A stretch of 64,000 nt of DNA, from contig CACGKI010000003.1 in assembly GCA_902573565.1 (NCBI GenBank), positions 42,051 to 106,050 of the forward strand. Direction: 5' to 3'. The stretch's first letter is position 1. Each line of letters starts with the position of its first letter. The DNA is from an uncultured Prochlorococcus sp. (lineage in GTDB: Bacteria > Cyanobacteriota > Cyanobacteriia > PCC-6307 > Cyanobiaceae). This document shows positions 26,950 to 37,144 of the stretch, piece by piece. Below the pieces are notes generated by a model that saw only the letters and a list, made by a program, of their open reading frames with translations, did no database searches and was not told the origin of the DNA. Made by a program: the position numbers and the translations under genes.

Positions 26950-28232
26950 GAATTTCAAATACTGATGCAATAGCTCTTATAGATGCTAATAATTTTTACG
27001 CGTCATGTGAACAAAATATTAATCCTCATTTGAGAAATAAACCAGTAGTAATTTTATCTAATAATGACGGATGTATCATTGCGAGAAGTCCTGAAGCGCG
27101 AGCTTTAAAAATTAAAATGGGAACTCCGTATTTTAAGGTCAAAGAAAGATTAAATAAATTAGATGTAGCAGTCTTAAGTTCAAACTACTCGCTTTATGGG
27201 GATATGAGCAGAAGACTAATGAATTTACTGAAAAACTACTGTGAACAGATAGAAATTTATTCTATTGACGAAGCATTTATCTCTATTTCTAGACCTAATG
27301 ATGAAAATCTATATCCTTGGGCAAGAAGCATAAGATCATTAATATATCAGAATCTAGGGATTACCATAACAGTAGGAATAGGAGAAAATAAAGTGAGAGC
27401 AAAAATTGCTAATAAACTAGCTAAAAATATTGATTATTCAGCTGGAATATTTGATTTAGCTAGAACCGAAAATGAGAATAATTATTTGAAAAGAATTAGT
27501 ATAGATAAGATATGGGGAGTCGGGAAACAAACCTCTAATTGGTTACAAAGTAAAGGTATTAAAAATGCGAGAGAATTAAGGGATATGGAAGAAAATGAAA
27601 TCATTAAGAAATTAGGCATCGTAGGGAAAAGACTTCAATTAGAACTGAAAGGCCATAGATGCCTGCCCATAGAAAAAAACAAGAAATCAAAAAAAGAAAT
27701 TCAGGTGAGCAGGAGTTTCGGCACGCCTATCACAAAATTAGAAGACTTAACTCAAGCACTGGCAACTCACGCAATAAAAGCGTCTGAAAAAATGAGAAGT
27801 CAGAATTTGCAATCATCTAATATTAGAGTATTTGCTAGAACCAGTAAATATTCAAGTCAAAATTACCAAAGAAGTGCTTATAGAAAACTTACAAATGCAA
27901 CAGATGACACAAACAATATTTTAAAAATAGTAGTTGAATTATCTAAAGAAATTTATAATCCCGAATATAAATTTTCAAAAGCTGGAGTTTTAATGCAGGA
28001 TTTAACAAATAGCGAATATTTACAGCAATCAGTTATCAATTACAAATCTCATAAAGACCTAAAAAAATCAAAAAATCTTATGAGAACAATTGATTTATTA
28101 AATAAAAGATTTAAGAACAATGCAATTACATGGGCCATTACAAAAAATCCACAGAGTTGGGCGATGAATAAGAATTTCTTAAGTCGCTCATCTACAACTG
28201 ATATAGAACAGATACCAACTATAGTGAAATAA
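26946..28232 (+). CDS. umuC: DNA polymerase V catalytic subunit UmuC
   Basis: A Y-family translesion polymerase. The palm begins IALIDANNFYASCEQ with the first catalytic aspartate and the steric-gate region, and YSIDEAFISIS (near residue 100) carries the catalytic Asp-Glu pair. IWGVGKQT and the little-finger region with VSRSFGTPI follow, and the C-terminus matches the UmuC-specific DUF4113-like part. Length (428 aa) is typical. It is translationally coupled to umuD and followed 10 bp later by a putative metallopeptidase gene. Confidence 0.95.
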   Translation: MRISNTDAIALIDANNFYASCEQNINPHLRNKPVVILSNNDGCIIARSPEARALKIKMGTPYFKVKERLNKLDVAVLSSNYSLYGDMSRRLMNLLKNYCEQIEIYSIDEAFISISRPNDENLYPWARSIRSLIYQNLGITITVGIGENKVRAKIANKLAKNIDYSAGIFDLARTENENNYLKRISIDKIWGVGKQTSNWLQSKGIKNARELRDMEENEIIKKLGIVGKRLQLELKGHRCLPIEKNKKSKKEIQVSRSFGTPITKLEDLTQALATHAIKASEKMRSQNLQSSNIRVFARTSKYSSQNYQRSAYRKLTNATDDTNNILKIVVELSKEIYNPEYKFSKAGVLMQDLTNSEYLQQSVINYKSHKDLKKSKNLMRTIDLLNKRFKNNAITWAITKNPQSWAMNKNFLSRSSTTDIEQIPTIVK

Positions 28233-28242
28233 ACAAAATAAA

Positions 28243-28710
28243 ATGGAATTTATAATATTTTTGAGCAAATTAGATAAAGAGATTCTAGACTTAGTAATGA
28301 AAGCAAACTACGTAGTTGAAGAAAATAAAATTGAATGTCTCTTAAACAAAGAAATAAAAGGACTACATAATTTTGAAGAAAAAAAAATAATAATATGTAC
28401 TGAAAATGCAAAAAGGAAAACGAATTATAGAAATAAAAAACAATTACTAAGCAAAGAAAACTTCAAAACAGAAAGGGCAATAAGAAAAGCATTAAGACAT
28501 GAAGTAACTCATGTGATACAAAGATGTAACAACAATAAAACAATAGGGGATATAAAAAAATTAGAAAGTAAATTGCATCAAAGCAAGAGAAAAGCATTAG
28601 AGTTTTCTACTTCAAATTTTTCTGGGAATTATGCAAAAGAAGTAGAAGCTTATGTTCTTGAAGACAAACCCAAAAAGGTAAAAAGAATGATTAAAAAATA
28701 CTGCCTATAA
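28243..28710 (+). CDS. Putative small zinc metallopeptidase (HEVTH) behind umuDC
   Basis: This 155-residue lysine-rich protein is not one I recognise. It contains a canonical HExxH zinc-site helix, HEVTH at 86-90 (ALRHEVTHVIQ), preceded by a basic helix, and downstream a KEVEAYVLED segment (132-141) whose glutamate could be the third zinc ligand, as in gluzincin or ImmA/IrrE-type peptidases. No signal peptide or membrane helix is visible, so it is presumably cytosolic. It lies 10 bp after umuC in the same direction, so it may be SOS-induced with it. Peptidase activity is inference from the motif. Confidence 0.75.
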   Translation: MEFIIFLSKLDKEILDLVMKANYVVEENKIECLLNKEIKGLHNFEEKKIIICTENAKRKTNYRNKKQLLSKENFKTERAIRKALRHEVTHVIQRCNNNKTIGDIKKLESKLHQSKRKALEFSTSNFSGNYAKEVEAYVLEDKPKKVKRMIKKYCL

Positions 28711-28726
28711 ATTAAAAAGAAAAGTA

Positions 28727-30760
28727 TTAGCTAGCAATGAAATTTCCACAGCGTTGCTTGTCTAAAAAATTAATATGTTGTCTTTCTAAATAATATAATT
28801 CCTGAAATTTAATAGCATCTGAATTTAAATCCTTAAAAAGATCGTCTATCTCCTTATTAGTATTTGAGGAATTTGAAGAAGAATTATCAATTAAGATAGA
28901 TATACAATTTTCTAAAGTTTTTAATCTTTGAGATCCCCAAGATTCTATTAAGTGTCTACATCTTTTTAAAGAATTATATTTCTCTAAAAGTGATAAAGTT
29001 CCAAGTAAATTATCTTTGGGATTACTCAGCAATGTTAAAAATAACTCATTTGGATTAATAAAAATATTAATCTTATTTAGTGATTCAGGATTATTAAGAG
29101 CTAAGTAGTCAGGCAATAGTGAAGTTAGGTTAATAGTAGAAAACTCTTTTTGAAGAATGTGACTATTTGATTTTTTTAAGTCATTCAAATAATTTAAACC
29201 CAAATTATTTTGTTCAATTTTTGAAATTGAATCCCATAAATTTTGAATATAGTGAGTATTAAAACCATTAATTTCTCTTTTGAGAAATTCATCACGTATA
29301 AAAAGTCTAAGATCTGGACAATGCAAATAATAAAAAATTATTTCCGATTCATTTTTTTCTCGCCGAGAAATTTCATTTGGTTGTTCAAATTTTTTTGATC
29401 TACCATGCCAACGAAAACCCTTTACTTGATTTCTTAAATCTTGTTCAAACTGTATTGCCAACCTGGCTTGTCCCTTACTTAATTTTTCGGCAACTTTTTG
29501 TAAATAATGGGTTCTGGTTGATGATTGAGGTAATTTACTCAACAACTTTACCAATGAAGAAATAACACTCTGGAAAATTTCAGACTTAGTTAAATCTTTA
29601 TCTTTAAAAATCTGATCAATCTCCCAATCAACCCAGAATAATGAATTATCAATTAAATTAAAATAATCCTCAGGAGTATGACTTTTTAAATATTCGTCAG
29701 GATCTTTAAAATCACTAAGTTGAAGTATTTTAAGATTAATTTGATCATTAAGAGATAGACTCTCGACTTCTTTAATTACTCTTTTTGAAGCCAGGATGCC
29801 TGCATTATCAGAATCAAAATTCAAAATTATATTTTTATTATCTGTACATCTACATAGTTGAGAAATTTGATATTTATTTAATGCGGTGCCGAGGGAAGCA
29901 ACAGAATTAGTAATACCTTTTGAATGAAGAGAAATCACATCAAAGTAACCTTCAACAATAATAGCTTTATCTCTTTTTCTAATATTGCTGGAAGCTTTTT
30001 CAAATGCAAACAACATTTTCCCCTTTTCGAAAATCTCGGATTCAGGAGAATTAAGATATTTTGGTTCCTGTCCATCAAGAGATCTACCCCCAAATGCAAC
30101 TACTCTTCCCTGCATATCGTGTATTGGAACTATTAATCTATTTCTAAAACGATCATAAATCTTGCCAGAATTATCTTTAGAAATTGCAAGACCTGAAGCC
30201 AATATTAGATTAATAGGAAATTTTTCAACCTTGGATAAATAATTAAATAAATCATTCCATGAATTTGGAGCAAAGCCTAATTCAAAATTATCAATAATTT
30301 TGTTATTCAAGTTTCTCTTTGATGATAAATAATTCATTGCTTCAATACCAAGAGAACTTTTTAATTGAGATTTAAACCAATTTTTAGTCACTCTTAGTAT
30401 TTTATAGAGTTCTTCCTTTCTGGATAATTGTTTTTTATATGCTTCTACCTGGGGACCTTTAAGATTTTCAACGTTAATATTATTTTTTTTTGCAAGAGAC
30501 AGTACAACATCAGAAAAGTTTGCACGAGTAAATTCCATTAAAAATTTAATAGAATTACCACCAGCCCCACAAGAAAAACAATAATAAAATTGTTTACTTG
30601 GTGAAACTGTCATAGATGGCTTAGTATCATCATGAAAAGGACAAATTCCGACAAATTCCTTTCCTTTCTTCTTAAGAACAATATGTTCAGATATAACATC
30701 AACAATATCTGCCTTTTCTTTAACCTCTTGAATAGTTCTTGGGTGTATAGAATGAACCAT
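28727..30760 (-). CDS. dnaG: DNA primase
   Basis: DnaG lays RNA primers for replication. The N-terminal zinc ribbon is intact (Cys40, His43, Cys61 and Cys64 in CPFHDDTKPS and CFSCGAG). The catalytic core has DRFRNRLIVPIHDMQGRVVAFGGR-type sequence, the TOPRIM start IIVEGYFDVI and the metal-binding LNFDSDNAG. The C-terminal 230 residues are the poorly conserved helicase-interaction region. It is 677 aa, convergent with the metallopeptidase gene and divergent from the transporter. Confidence 0.96.
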   Translation of the reverse strand: MVHSIHPRTIQEVKEKADIVDVISEHIVLKKKGKEFVGICPFHDDTKPSMTVSPSKQFYYCFSCGAGGNSIKFLMEFTRANFSDVVLSLAKKNNINVENLKGPQVEAYKKQLSRKEELYKILRVTKNWFKSQLKSSLGIEAMNYLSSKRNLNNKIIDNFELGFAPNSWNDLFNYLSKVEKFPINLILASGLAISKDNSGKIYDRFRNRLIVPIHDMQGRVVAFGGRSLDGQEPKYLNSPESEIFEKGKMLFAFEKASSNIRKRDKAIIVEGYFDVISLHSKGITNSVASLGTALNKYQISQLCRCTDNKNIILNFDSDNAGILASKRVIKEVESLSLNDQINLKILQLSDFKDPDEYLKSHTPEDYFNLIDNSLFWVDWEIDQIFKDKDLTKSEIFQSVISSLVKLLSKLPQSSTRTHYLQKVAEKLSKGQARLAIQFEQDLRNQVKGFRWHGRSKKFEQPNEISRREKNESEIIFYYLHCPDLRLFIRDEFLKREINGFNTHYIQNLWDSISKIEQNNLGLNYLNDLKKSNSHILQKEFSTINLTSLLPDYLALNNPESLNKINIFINPNELFLTLLSNPKDNLLGTLSLLEKYNSLKRCRHLIESWGSQRLKTLENCISILIDNSSSNSSNTNKEIDDLFKDLNSDAIKFQELYYLERQHINFLDKQRCGNFIAS

Positions 30761-30853
30761 TGAGATTTTTTTTAAAAATAAATAATAATTTCTTCTTTAT
30801 AGTTCAAAATCAAATAAGAATCTACTTAATTTCACAATAAAACTAATTATTAA

Positions 30854-31744
30854 ATGATAAATATCGGAGAATTAGAAAAAAAGTTTAATTCATTCAATAA
30901 GTTTAATTTGGTATTTGCCTCCTTTTTCTTCAGTTTGATGACTTTGTGTGTTAAAAATATTGATGAAAGAATACCTATTTATGAATTAGTTTTCTTTAGA
31001 TCTTTATTAAGTTTGATTATTACATTATTTATAATTAATCAAAAAAATATAAATCCTTGGGGGAAAAATAAACAATTACTTATCTTAAGAGGTGTTTTAG
31101 GAACGTTAGCTTTAGTTTGTATTTTTTATGCAATAAGAAATATGCCTCTCAGTATATCTACTGTAATTCAGTACACATATCCAATTTTTATATCTATATT
31201 TGCTGGCATGTTTATAAATGAAAAAATAACTAGAAATTTAGTTTTTGCTTTAATTATTGGATGGATTGGAATTTTAATAATATTAAATCCAACTCAATTA
31301 TCAAATTTAAACTTTGAAATTGAAAATATTTCTATTTTAATAGCATTTCTTGGGGCAATTTGCACTGCATTGGCTTACATTACAGTTAAGAAACTATCTT
31401 TTACTGAAGATATTTATGTAATTATTGAATATTTTCCACTTGTTTCCTTTATAACATTATCGCCAATAGTATTTATTAACTGGGTAACCCCAAATTGGAA
31501 TGAATTAATATGGATTATTGGCATTGGTTTATTTACTCAATTAGGTCAGACTTTCTTAACTATAGGATTAAAAAATTTACCTGCTTCTGAAGCTTCAACA
31601 ATTAACTATTTGCAAGTTCTATTCGGCTCAATTTGGGGAGTTTTATTTTTTAATGAACTAATAAACATAAATTTTTTATTAGGCGCATTACTAGTTTTAT
31701 TAGGAACTATTATTTCAACTACCAAAATAATCAAAAGAATATAG
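30854..31744 (+). CDS. EamA/DMT-family membrane transporter
   Basis: A 296-residue drug/metabolite transporter with ten predicted helices arranged as two EamA repeats; the first repeat ends near GWIGILIILNPTQL and the second near LLGALLVLLGTII. The KNMPLSxSTVIQYTYPIF-like and KNLPASEASTINYLQVLFG stretches are the paired helix-9/4 signatures. Substrates in this superfamily vary (amino acids, nucleotide sugars, riboflavin), so none is assigned. Confidence 0.88.
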   Translation: MINIGELEKKFNSFNKFNLVFASFFFSLMTLCVKNIDERIPIYELVFFRSLLSLIITLFIINQKNINPWGKNKQLLILRGVLGTLALVCIFYAIRNMPLSISTVIQYTYPIFISIFAGMFINEKITRNLVFALIIGWIGILIILNPTQLSNLNFEIENISILIAFLGAICTALAYITVKKLSFTEDIYVIIEYFPLVSFITLSPIVFINWVTPNWNELIWIIGIGLFTQLGQTFLTIGLKNLPASEASTINYLQVLFGSIWGVLFFNELININFLLGALLVLLGTIISTTKIIKRI

Positions 31745-31769
31745 AATATTAAAAGAATAAAAAAAAACG

Positions 31770-32123
31770 GTGAAAATTTTCTATATTGCTTTGATATTTT
31801 GTTTTTCTCCCATTATTGAAGTAAATGCAACTCCAAAATCAGTTACTTGTACAAGAACTGAATATAGAGAGGAATATATTCCAGGTACGAAATCAAATCC
31901 AGGTTACGTAAAAAGTTATGAAGTGGATGTTGCAGTCCCATGTGGTGGTGAAAGTCAAGCAGAAAAAATAGATGATAATGACTGTAGTGAAGGTTCTTTT
32001 ATTGGAGGCCTTCTTGGTGCAGGTATAGCACTTTCCTCCTCTAGAGGAAAGGATAGATTTTGGGCGGTACCAGCTGGAGGAACTGCAGGAGCACTAATTG
32101 GATGTCAGGTGGATGGTGGTTAA
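31770..32123 (+). CDS. Small secreted protein with glycine-zipper segment
   Basis: A 117-residue protein starting with GTG at 31770. Residues 1-21 form a signal peptide with a likely cleavage after VNA. The mature part has four cysteines (around 27, 58, 67 and 112) that could form disulfides, and a Gly/Ala-rich stretch (FIGGLLGAGIALSSSRG and GGTAGALIGC) like the glycine-zipper membrane hairpins of outer-membrane-associated proteins. Function unknown. It is followed directly, with no gap, by ruvA. Confidence 0.75.
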   Translation: MKIFYIALIFCFSPIIEVNATPKSVTCTRTEYREEYIPGTKSNPGYVKSYEVDVAVPCGGESQAEKIDDNDCSEGSFIGGLLGAGIALSSSRGKDRFWAVPAGGTAGALIGCQVDGG

Positions 32124-32801
32124 TTGATTAGTTGGATAAATGGAGAATTAATAGAATTATGGCAAACTAACCAAAAATTTCTTGTTTTAATAAATTGCAA
32201 GGGATTAGGTTACGAAATTCAAATATTAGAATCCTATTTTCTCAAATTAAAAACAACTCAAATACCAAATAAAAACATATCTCTCTGGATAAAGCATATT
32301 AAGAAAGAAGATTCAGATTTATTTTTTGGTTTTTCATCTAAAGATCAAAAAAATTTTTTTATTGAAACTTTAAGCATCCGAGGTGTTGGATCACAAATTG
32401 CTATGGGGATATTGAATAATTTTTCAATTAGTGAACTAATAAATGCAGTCAAAACAGAAGATAAGAAATTAATTTGTTCTGTACCTGGTATAGGACAAAA
32501 AATGAGTGAAAGACTAATTTTAGAATTAAAAAATAAATTTAAAAGTGAAATATATTTTGAACATGAAAAAGGCCAAGATGAGTTTGAGGTTAAGGATCCT
32601 GAAATTAATAAAATGTTGGAAGACCTTCAGTTAACCCTTCAATCATTAAATTACAAAACTAAGGATATAAAGAAAATTTTGTCCCTTATTTTTAAAGATG
32701 TAGATCTCCCTGCTAAAAAAGAAAATTATTTATCATTTGAAAATTTATTGAAATTAGCTATGAATTATCTAGATAAGGATAGTAGTAATTTAGTAAGATG
32801 A
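32124..32801 (+). CDS. ruvA: Holliday junction DNA helicase subunit RuvA
   Basis: RuvA binds four-way junctions and loads the RuvB motor for branch migration. The 225-residue protein has an N-terminal OB-fold (INGELIELWQTNQKFLVLIN), two helix-hairpin-helix motifs (IRGVGSQIAMGIL and VPGIGQKMSERLILELK) and a C-terminal RuvB-binding domain. The start is a TTG at 32124, immediately after the stop of the secreted-protein gene, suggesting coupled translation. Confidence 0.93.
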   Translation: MISWINGELIELWQTNQKFLVLINCKGLGYEIQILESYFLKLKTTQIPNKNISLWIKHIKKEDSDLFFGFSSKDQKNFFIETLSIRGVGSQIAMGILNNFSISELINAVKTEDKKLICSVPGIGQKMSERLILELKNKFKSEIYFEHEKGQDEFEVKDPEINKMLEDLQLTLQSLNYKTKDIKKILSLIFKDVDLPAKKENYLSFENLLKLAMNYLDKDSSNLVR

Positions 32802-32832
32802 CGTAGTATCATAGTATAAAAGAAAAATTTTT

Positions 32833-33102
32833 ATGTCATTAGATACAGCTGAAAAACAAAAGCTCATTGAAACTCATCAAATGCATCCAACTGATACAGG
32901 TTCAGCTGAGGTTCAAGTGGCAATGCTATCTAAAAGAATATCGAAATTAAGTGACCACCTCCAAGGAAACATTCATGATTTTGCTTCAAGGCAAGGATTA
33001 TTAAAAATGATTGGCAAAAGGAAAAGATTGTTGTCATACATAAAAGAGAAAAACGTTCAGAAATATCAAGAACTAGTGAAAAAAATTGGAATCAGAGGAT
33101 GA
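32833..33102 (+). CDS. rpsO: 30S ribosomal protein S15
   Basis: S15 is a primary 16S rRNA binder of the platform. The 89-residue protein shows the conserved [38 protein letters not shown] and the C-terminal [13 protein letters not shown]. The gene lies between ruvA and the PAM68-like gene; in many bacteria it is autoregulated through a leader structure, but I saw no clear element in the 31-bp gap here. Confidence 0.97.
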   Translation: MSLDTAEKQKLIETHQMHPTDTGSAEVQVAMLSKRISKLSDHLQGNIHDFASRQGLLKMIGKRKRLLSYIKEKNVQKYQELVKKIGIRG

Positions 33103-33111
33103 TTTCAATTA

Positions 33112-33561
33112 ATGAAAAAAAAGCAATTTAAAAAAAAGACACAAAATAAAAAGAAAAAAGATAACTCTGAGAAAACTGCGTTTGCTAAATTAGAAAAAAC
33201 ATCTAATACTGAAACCACCCCAAAGCGATCATCAAGTGGGATACCTAAATATGTTGCAGATAGGATGGCAAGAAGAATATTTTTTACAGCAGGAATACCG
33301 ACAATATTAGGAATGTCGGTTTTTGTTGTTAGTTACATTATAGTTACAAGAAATATTGCCGAAATACCTCCTTCCTCGACAATTGCAATTTCAGCATTAT
33401 TTTTCCTTTTAGGTCTTGCAGGATTGAGTTTTGGAATATTATCAGCTAGTTGGGATAAAGAACCTGGATCATTTTTTGGTATTGAAAATATTTCAATGAA
33501 CATACAACGTGCAAAAGCAGCTTTCAAACCTGCAACTCAAAATTTTGAGGATAAAAGTTAA
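33112..33561 (+). CDS. PAM68-like photosystem II assembly protein (DUF3464)
   Basis: This 149-residue protein has a highly basic N-terminus (poly-Lys, residues 1-22), then GIPKYVADRMARRIFFTAGIP leading into two membrane helices (about 58-80 and 87-110) and the conserved SASWDKEPGSFFGIENISMN after the second helix. These are the features of PAM68/Sll0933, a PSII assembly factor of thylakoids. It starts 9 bp after rpsO and ends one base before the convergent dnaE stop. Confidence 0.87.
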   Translation: MKKKQFKKKTQNKKKKDNSEKTAFAKLEKTSNTETTPKRSSSGIPKYVADRMARRIFFTAGIPTILGMSVFVVSYIIVTRNIAEIPPSSTIAISALFFLLGLAGLSFGILSASWDKEPGSFFGIENISMNIQRAKAAFKPATQNFEDKS

Positions 33562-33562
33562 T

Positions 33563-36500
33563 CTAGCTAACTAAAGATTTCAAATTAACTTGGAATGATT
33601 TATCTTCTAATAATTTGCGTGCTCCTTGAATATCTCCAATACAGAATTGTTCCCCAAATTTAACGTAGGTGACAATATTTTTATTTCTTACTGCAGCTAA
33701 AACTGGAATCTTAATTCCGCATCTGCCTTTATCTGGTTTAAATTTTATTAAACAGTCTCTCAAAGTATTTTGTACTGTTACATCTGATGCTTGAGAACTT
33801 TCAAGATTAATAATAAGCAATTTAAGGTTATCTATTTCTCTACAATCATCAATTATTAATTGAGTTTTATCACTTTTTTTATCTATTGTTCCCCACACTA
33901 ATAATCTAGTATCAGTCAATAGAAATTCTGATAATCTGACATATGTTTTTGGAAAAACTATTGCTTCACAACTTCCAGAAAGATCTTCTAGTTGAACTAT
34001 AGCCATCCTATCTCCTTTTCTCGTCGTAATTTGCTTCAAATCAGGTATCATTCCAACTAAAGATACTTTAGTTCTATCTTTTGTTTCTTCTAATTGCGAA
34101 ATACTTATAGGTGATATAAGTTTTGCTGGTTTAGTTAAATGCTTTAAAGGATGATCAGATAAATAAAAGCCTAAAAGTTGCTTTTCTAACTTTAATTTTT
34201 CAATAAGAGAATAATCATCAACCTTAGCCAATTGTGAATCTGAAAAAGCGACATTAGAAAATTCTTCTTTAGAGTCAAATAGATTTCCTTGCCCAGATAA
34301 TCTATCACGATTTCTTGAGGAGGCCCACTCTATAACATGTTCGAGATCTGACAATAACTGAGCTCTATTATTATCATTTGAAAACTCATCTAGTGCTCCA
34401 CAATGAATTAGAGATTCAAGACTTCTTTTATTAAGAACATTGGAAGGCAAACGGTCGCACAAATCAGATAATGACTTAAAGATTCCAAAACTATTTCGGT
34501 TTTCAATTATATTTCTTATTGCAGAATCTCCTAAATTCTTAATTGCAGATAGTCCGAATAAAATCTGATTATTCTTAATAGTGAAATCAACCCCAGAAAA
34601 ATTAATACTTGGCGAAATAACTTCAATTCCCATGGAATAACAATTAGAAATATATCTTTGCATCTTATCGCTAGAGCCAGAATTTACGCTTAATAAAGCT
34701 GCCATATAAGCAACAGGAAAATGGGCTTTTAAGAATGCTGTTTGATAAGTTACAGCACCATAAGCAGTTGAGTGACTTTTGTTAAAACAATATTCTGCGA
34801 ATAAAACCATTTGATCGAAAAGATCATTAGCTAATTTTTCATTTACACCTTTCTTCATAGAGCCATCTACAAAAATATTCCTATGTTTTACCATCTCAGA
34901 TACCTTCTTTTTCCCCATTGCTCTTCGAAGTAAATCAGCATCACCTAAAGAATAACCTGCTAGATCTTGAGCAATTTTCATGATTTGTTCTTGGTAAACC
35001 ATAATTCCATAGGTTTCAGTGAGAATTGACTTAATAAATGGATGAGGGAAATCAACCTTTTCGTTTCCATTTTTTCGATTTATAAATTTAGGTATCAGAC
35101 CTGCATCAAGGGGACCAGGTCTATAAAGAGCCAATATTGACGAAATATCCTCTAAAGAGTTAGGTTTGAAATCCTTAACAACCTGCTTCATACCTGAAGA
35201 TTCAAGTTGAAAAATACCTTCAAGATCTCCTCTTCCAATAAGCTCAAAGGTTTTACCGTCATTTTGAGGTAACTCATCAATATTAATTTTTTTTCCAGTA
35301 GATTGATTAATAAGAGAAACTGTCTTTTCAATCATCGTAAGATTCTTCAGACCCAAGAAATCCATTTTCAATAATCCAAGTGACTCGATATCATCCATAG
35401 AATATTGTGTTATTATTTGACCGTCATTATTCCTTTGTAGTGGTACAAGCTCATCAAGAGGATCTGATGCGATAACAACTCCTGCAGCATGAACTCCATA
35501 TGTTTTATTAGTACCTTCAATTCTTAAGGCCAAATCAACCCATTTTTTTACCCTATTATCATTAATATATTTTTCTCTAAACTCTTGGCTAGGAGAATTC
35601 TTATCAATCATTTCATTAAGTTTGTAAGGTTTCCCTCTAACAACCGGTATTAACTTAGCCAATTTATCCGCCTCTCCGTAAGGTATATCAAGCACCCTTG
35701 CAACATCTTTTAAAACCGCCTTAGAGGTCATTTTATTGAAAGTAATTATTTGGGCAACTTTATCTTCTCCATAACGATTAGTAACGTAATCAATAACTTC
35801 ATTTCTCCTATCAATACAAAAATCTGTGTCAATATCTGGCATAGACTTTCTTGCAGGATTTAAAAATCTTTCAAACAACAATCCGTGCTCAACAGGATCT
35901 ATATTAGTGATTTGAAGGGCATAAGCTACTAGTGAGCCTGCTGCAGAACCTCTACCTGGTCCTACTGGGATAGAGTTATCTCTAGCAAATTTGATGTAGT
36001 CCCAAACAACCAAAAAATAATCTGGGAAACCCATATCTTTAATAATTTTTAATTCGGAAGATAGTCTTTTTTTATAGTTCTCATCAACTTCTGTAAGGTC
36101 ATTTTTTTTAAGTCTTTTTAAAAGACCTTTGTTAGATAATTGTGTTAGGAAAGAAAATGAATCTGTATTTTCGTCAAGAGGGAATTTTGGCATTCTATAA
36201 TCACCAAACAAATCAAATACTTCTACTTTTTGAGAAATTTCTACTGTATTGTTAACTGCCTCATTAATAGATTCATCATCAATATGATCTTTAAAAAGTT
36301 CCATCATTTCATTTTCACTTTTAATATATTCCGTACCTGTATATCTCAATCTTTTTTCATCACTAATTAGTTTTCCTGTTAATACACAAAGCAAAGCATC
36401 ATGTGCCTCTACATCCATATTTGATAAGTAATGCGCATCATTTGTAGCGATGACTTTTATTTGGTGCTTCTTCCCAATTTTTATTAATTCAACGTTAACT

Positions 36501-37066
36501 ATTCTATCCTCAATAGAGCCGTGATCTTGTATTTCTAGATAAAAATCATCTGCAAATAATTTTTTATACCAAAGAGCTATATCCTCTGCCACGTCTAATC
36601 TACCTTTTAAGATAGCTTGAGGTATCTCTCCACCAAGACAAGCTGTAGAAACTATTAAACCATCACTATATTTACTTAAAAGAGATTTATCAATACATGG
36701 TCTTGAAAAAATGCCTCGACCTCTCATCCCATTTAGGTGACTAATAGTTGTTAACTTAACTAAATTCTTATAACCAGTATGATTTTTTGCTAACACCACC
36801 AAATGATATCTTTTTTCTTTTTTAGGTTGAGGATCATCAATAGAACCATTAATCACGTACATTTCATTACCAATAATTGGTTTTATGCCTTTCTCTTTAC
36901 ACTTCTTGACCAAATCAAGAACACCATACATAACTCCATGATCAGTAAGGGCTATAGATTCCATTCCAAGATCACAAGTTCTATCTACAATTTTTGAAAT
37001 TTGACTGGCTCCATCAAGTAAGCTGTAGTCACTATGATTATGAAGCGAAACAAAACCCATACTCAA
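33563..37066 (-). CDS. dnaE: DNA polymerase III alpha subunit
   Basis: This is the replicative polymerase. The 1167-residue protein has an N-terminal PHP domain (FVSLHNHSDYSLLDGAS, ALTDHGVMYG), the C-family polymerase core with the catalytic PDIDTDF near residue 400 and GPGRGSAAGSLVAYAL just before, fingers with GIMVYQEQIMKIAQDLAGYS, a helix-hairpin-helix and an OB-fold (KVSLVGMIPDLKQITTRKGDRM region). Full length is as expected and no intein is present, unlike the split dnaE of many larger cyanobacteria. Confidence 0.97.
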   Translation of the reverse strand: MSMGFVSLHNHSDYSLLDGASQISKIVDRTCDLGMESIALTDHGVMYGVLDLVKKCKEKGIKPIIGNEMYVINGSIDDPQPKKEKRYHLVVLAKNHTGYKNLVKLTTISHLNGMRGRGIFSRPCIDKSLLSKYSDGLIVSTACLGGEIPQAILKGRLDVAEDIALWYKKLFADDFYLEIQDHGSIEDRIVNVELIKIGKKHQIKVIATNDAHYLSNMDVEAHDALLCVLTGKLISDEKRLRYTGTEYIKSENEMMELFKDHIDDESINEAVNNTVEISQKVEVFDLFGDYRMPKFPLDENTDSFSFLTQLSNKGLLKRLKKNDLTEVDENYKKRLSSELKIIKDMGFPDYFLVVWDYIKFARDNSIPVGPGRGSAAGSLVAYALQITNIDPVEHGLLFERFLNPARKSMPDIDTDFCIDRRNEVIDYVTNRYGEDKVAQIITFNKMTSKAVLKDVARVLDIPYGEADKLAKLIPVVRGKPYKLNEMIDKNSPSQEFREKYINDNRVKKWVDLALRIEGTNKTYGVHAAGVVIASDPLDELVPLQRNNDGQIITQYSMDDIESLGLLKMDFLGLKNLTMIEKTVSLINQSTGKKINIDELPQNDGKTFELIGRGDLEGIFQLESSGMKQVVKDFKPNSLEDISSILALYRPGPLDAGLIPKFINRKNGNEKVDFPHPFIKSILTETYGIMVYQEQIMKIAQDLAGYSLGDADLLRRAMGKKKVSEMVKHRNIFVDGSMKKGVNEKLANDLFDQMVLFAEYCFNKSHSTAYGAVTYQTAFLKAHFPVAYMAALLSVNSGSSDKMQRYISNCYSMGIEVISPSINFSGVDFTIKNNQILFGLSAIKNLGDSAIRNIIENRNSFGIFKSLSDLCDRLPSNVLNKRSLESLIHCGALDEFSNDNNRAQLLSDLEHVIEWASSRNRDRLSGQGNLFDSKEEFSNVAFSDSQLAKVDDYSLIEKLKLEKQLLGFYLSDHPLKHLTKPAKLISPISISQLEETKDRTKVSLVGMIPDLKQITTRKGDRMAIVQLEDLSGSCEAIVFPKTYVRLSEFLLTDTRLLVWGTIDKKSDKTQLIIDDCREIDNLKLLIINLESSQASDVTVQNTLRDCLIKFKPDKGRCGIKIPVLAAVRNKNIVTYVKFGEQFCIGDIQGARKLLEDKSFQVNLKSLVS

Positions 37067-37144
37067 TCAATTTATATATATAAAATAGGTAATATTTTTA
37101 AAAAATCTATACTTTATGATTACAAATTAAATATTAATACAGAT

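Noticed and set aside
33563..37066. Possible split or intein-bearing dnaE
   Set aside because: The gene encodes one continuous 1167-residue polymerase with uninterrupted core motifs; no intein or break is present.
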